A stretch of DNA of 64,000 nt from positions 19,730,501-19,794,500 of the forward strand of contig CM032133.1 in NCBI GenBank assembly GCA_018894105.1. Reading direction: 5' to 3'. The notes beneath the pieces are model-generated. The model saw only the letters and a program-made list of their open reading frames with translations. It searched no databases and was not told the DNA's origin. Below, piece by piece: positions 61,073 to 64,000 of the stretch. A program made the position numbers and the translations under genes. Within the stretch, counting starts at the first letter, position 1. Each line of letters begins with the position of its first letter. Source of the stretch: Jacaranda mimosifolia. Its lineage: Eukaryota; Streptophyta; Magnoliopsida; Lamiales; Bignoniaceae.

Positions 61073-63755
61073 CTGAAAATGGACAAGGAAGAGGCCATAA
61101 AAATTGGAAGGCATTAGTAAAAACATAACTGAATCAATATATTCACCAAGGATGTATAATTCATCAATTTAGAAACTTAATAAGATAGCTAATATTACAG
61201 CAAATGGGAAGGGAAAGTCAGAAGCAAAAAATACACCACAGATCCTAAAAGCTCGACTGCAACTAAATTTTAAACAAATAGATGGCTCACTGAACTCAAC
61301 CTTTTGAGATGTACTAATTTCTGACATCTGATGTAAAACAGTTACTTGTTTCTTATTATCCTATGTCAATAACACATCCAATCTTGTAATCTGATGTAAA
61401 ACAGTTACTTGTTTCTTACACAGGCAAGAAAAACTTTCTGTAATCTTTCTCTTTAGTATTATCACATACTTCGTCCCACACAATCAATTTGTCCTTTCCT
61501 TGCCATTGTCTGAATTTCTTATCCAGAGACGGAGAGAGTAGGAAGGGCTGGACCAGCAATCGTTCTCCGTCACTTTCTAAAGTGGCAACTTAATATATAC
61601 GCGTTATAAACTTCGAAACCTCATTTAATTACCAAGTTGTCTCACCCCATGTGAGTGAAATATCTGTTTTGCCTCCTTAATTGTTGCAATTGTGGCTTCA
61701 TTCTTCACTCATTTAGAAGCCTTTACATTTCTGACGTCTTTCATCTTACCAAAGAATTTCTAGGTGTCAATGCTTAAAAGTTGACTTTTTCTGAAAGATA
61801 TCAACTTCTTTCCTTCAATTTTAGCTCTAGTTTAGTGTTATATTTGAATAGAGTAAGTGGAGTTGAACATATAGGCTCTATTTAGTATTGATTATATCTG
61901 TGTGCATGCATATGTATGTTGGAAATTTAGAATACTTCATAGAAAAACTCTTGCTAAACTGGATTTGGTCGAACCAAAGCCAATCACATGGCAAGTGAAT
62001 TACACTTGCCATATGATTGGTGTACAATTCAAGGACAGTGATCAATCACATGACAAGAGCAATAAAACTTCTTGTGTGATTAGATAGATGAGACCAAAAC
62101 CTAGTTCAACCAAGAACCTTTCATATTTTATAATTAATGCCACTTCAATCAACTTTTATAAATTCCAATTACTGATATGCAATTACTTTATCTCAACTTT
62201 CTATATTATTGATTTTGTGAAATACAAGTAAACTAATTATCCTTTCCCTAAATGTTTCTTTTTCAAGAGGACTAATTTGAGACAAGAAGTTATTAATGGA
62301 ACAGAAATGGTCATTACTAGGTAGTTGTTCATATTACTCATAATTTAGAATTTTGAAGTTGGAGTTACTCTAATTTACAGTCTCTCTGTCTGCGTGTGCA
62401 TGTACTTGGAGATTTTGTCTTTTGTATAATTAATGCTACTTCAGTGACTTCTATAAATATTAATTTTTGATGGGGGAATTACTGTACTTTTAATTTTCAC
62501 ATTATTTGGTTATTTCAAATGCGATGCAAGTATACTATTATCCTTTCCCTTTGTGTTCTTTTCCAAGCAGATTAATATGCGACAACAAGCTATTGATGGA
62601 ATACAAATGTTGATTAGCTAGGTAGTTGTTCCTACTACTCGGTATGGGACCTCAACCACATGTGCTTGTGATGCTACTGAGAGGGGGGGGGATGACAAAT
62701 CAAATCCTACAGAATATGGATGAACAAAGCAAAGCCATTATTTTTAGCCTTAGGTGGTCAGACTAGATTATAGAAAGTAAAAATATTTCTAATGTTTAAT
62801 TATGGGCTTATGTGAACTTGTTTGGCTGTAATTTTTTGTCCTGCAAGTGAATTAACCATGGATGCTCAACTGAAAATATAGAGCCACAATAGGAACTCTG
62901 CAATTTAAGGCCACAACAAACTACCAATGAAGTAATATTTGTTACAATGGATTAGAAAAAAGATTAATCAACTAACATATTGGCGTGGCATCATTGCAAA
63001 AATAAAGTAGATGTCAAAATAAATTTAAGATTTCTTGGCATAAGCAATAACAATTCCAGTTTGGAATTCTCCTCGTCATTAAGACATAAGTCCAGTTTTA
63101 GTCCAAATTTCAGATCAACCATAATCTCAATCTATTTAAACCTTAATCTAACCACTCAGTGATTCCCATTTGATGATTTTTAACTTCATATCGACAAACT
63201 CCCATTAATTCCACATAATAGAATCAAAAAGAACACAATTCAAAGAACCAGGAATTGTTGAAAACCTTGCCAAGTTATCGCTCTCTCGAAAACCACTCCA
63301 GGCTACCTCCTCATGCAAACCGCAAAAGTTGAAACCATCTTCTCTAGAACACTGCAGTTATCACAAACTACATAAGTAAAACGCCTTATCATTCATTTTG
63401 CATTATCATTCACCAAAAATGAGCTGATGCACTCCATTATGAAAACACATACATCATGAATACGCCCATGCCCTAGCTCAAAGCAATCAAACCGCACGCA
63501 TACCGAATAACTGATTTCTTCTTAGATTAAAACATGAAAATGTAACTCCCACCAACACATTCCATACTAGTTTCCACCCCATTTCTTTAAAATTTATCAG
63601 AATAAAAAGAAACACAAAATCCCTCACGAAGTTTCAATCACATTTTTGCGGAGCGTCGTGGAAATTAGGTTTGCCACTTTATGTGCAGGGGCATATGAAA
63701 GAATGAAAAAGGACAAACAAAAGAAAGCATAAAAATTGAAGGAAAAGGACGTACC
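61073..63755 (-). other. predicted 2.7 kb 5'-UTR intron of the KH gene
   Basis: On the minus strand a donor AGATTG|GTACGTCC at 63755 and an acceptor TTTTCAG|GTGTCATTC at 61073 bracket this stretch. The exon from 61072 reaches the start codon at 60996 after 76 bases with no other ATG in a good context. I see no coding sequence inside. It holds a near-perfect 18-bp hairpin at 61980-62020. An additional non-coding exon inside cannot be excluded. Confidence 0.55.
61980..62020. repeat. short near-perfect hairpin
   Basis: CCAATCACATGGCAAGTG, a five-base loop, then CACTTGCCATATGATTGG: 17 of 18 bases pair. A related CAATCACATGACAAG string follows at about 62043. It lies in the predicted 5'-UTR intron. 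Confidence 0.8.
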
Positions 63756-63850
63756 AATCTGAGAATTCGACAAAGGGGTTTTGGGGAGATTTTGCGATTT
63801 CTCCATCAAGAAAATGAGAGCGCGGATGCGGAGACCACTGTTGTAGGGCA
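63756..63850 (-). other. predicted first, non-coding exon of the KH gene
   Basis: From the donor at 63755 back to about 63850 the sequence is less AT-rich than its surroundings and lacks a long frame. The transcription start is not determined. Between here and the window end (64000) no further gene is visible. Confidence 0.4.
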
Positions 63851-64000
63851 TTTAGTTTTTTAATTTTTCGTTTTTGCAGTGAACCTTTTAAGGCAAGACA
63901 GGTGAGTTTTTTTGTTATTCCTGGGAAATAGCAATCACGACCCAAATTTGTTTCAGTTTTGCACTTACGGCCCATTTGATTTTATTTCCAAAGGTCATTT

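Noticed and set aside
1..64000. CRISPR arrays, operons or prokaryotic systems
   Set aside because: The window is plant nuclear DNA. Repeat arrays are LTR-borne or microsatellites without spacer structure.

Overview
This is a 64 kb piece of a flowering-plant nuclear genome, almost certainly a eudicot. The evidence is GT-AG introns, a very AT-rich intergenic background, and plant-specific gene families (3-ketoacyl-CoA synthase, BAHD acyltransferase, CYP735A). Plant transposon families are dense: a Ty3-type LTR element, Helitrons, hAT-like and PIF-like MITEs, a MULE and tRNA-derived SINEs. I could not place it to genus.

Four protein-coding genes are supported. In order they are: (1) an intronless CER6/KCS6-type 3-ketoacyl-CoA synthase at 13576-15066 (+); (2) a two-exon BAHD protein of the CER2/CER26-like clade at 28130-32101 (+); (3) a five-exon CYP735A-type cytochrome P450 (cytokinin trans-hydroxylase) at 43080-45563 (+); (4) a seven-coding-exon, four-KH-domain RNA-binding protein at 60996-54802 (-), with a predicted 5'-UTR exon near 63.8 kb. 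All four reading frames are intact once spliced.

The rest is mostly mobile DNA. 1-7.6 kb is AT-rich sequence with MITEs. 7.65-11.47 kb is a complete but gag-only LTR retrotransposon with a perfect GTAGT target duplication. 19.0-27.8 kb (copy A) and 35.9-42.9 kb (copy B) are two diverged direct copies of one segment of about 4.3 kb. Each copy was later enlarged by different insertions: a 2.9 kb solo LTR and a 1.57 kb TIR element in A, and a 2.6 kb Helitron in B. Each copy therefore serves as the natural empty site for the other's insertions. Both copies also carry a decayed plastid trnL-UAG gene. Copy A ends about 320 bp before the BAHD start codon. Copy B ends at the likely TATA box of the CYP735A gene.

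The most interesting biological point is the pairing of a CER6-type condensing enzyme with a CER2-like BAHD protein about 13 kb apart on the same strand. In Arabidopsis these two families act together in the ER to elongate wax precursors beyond C28, so this may be a small physical wax-elongation cluster. The CYP735A gene (cytokinin side-chain hydroxylation) and the KH gene have no known pathway link to it.
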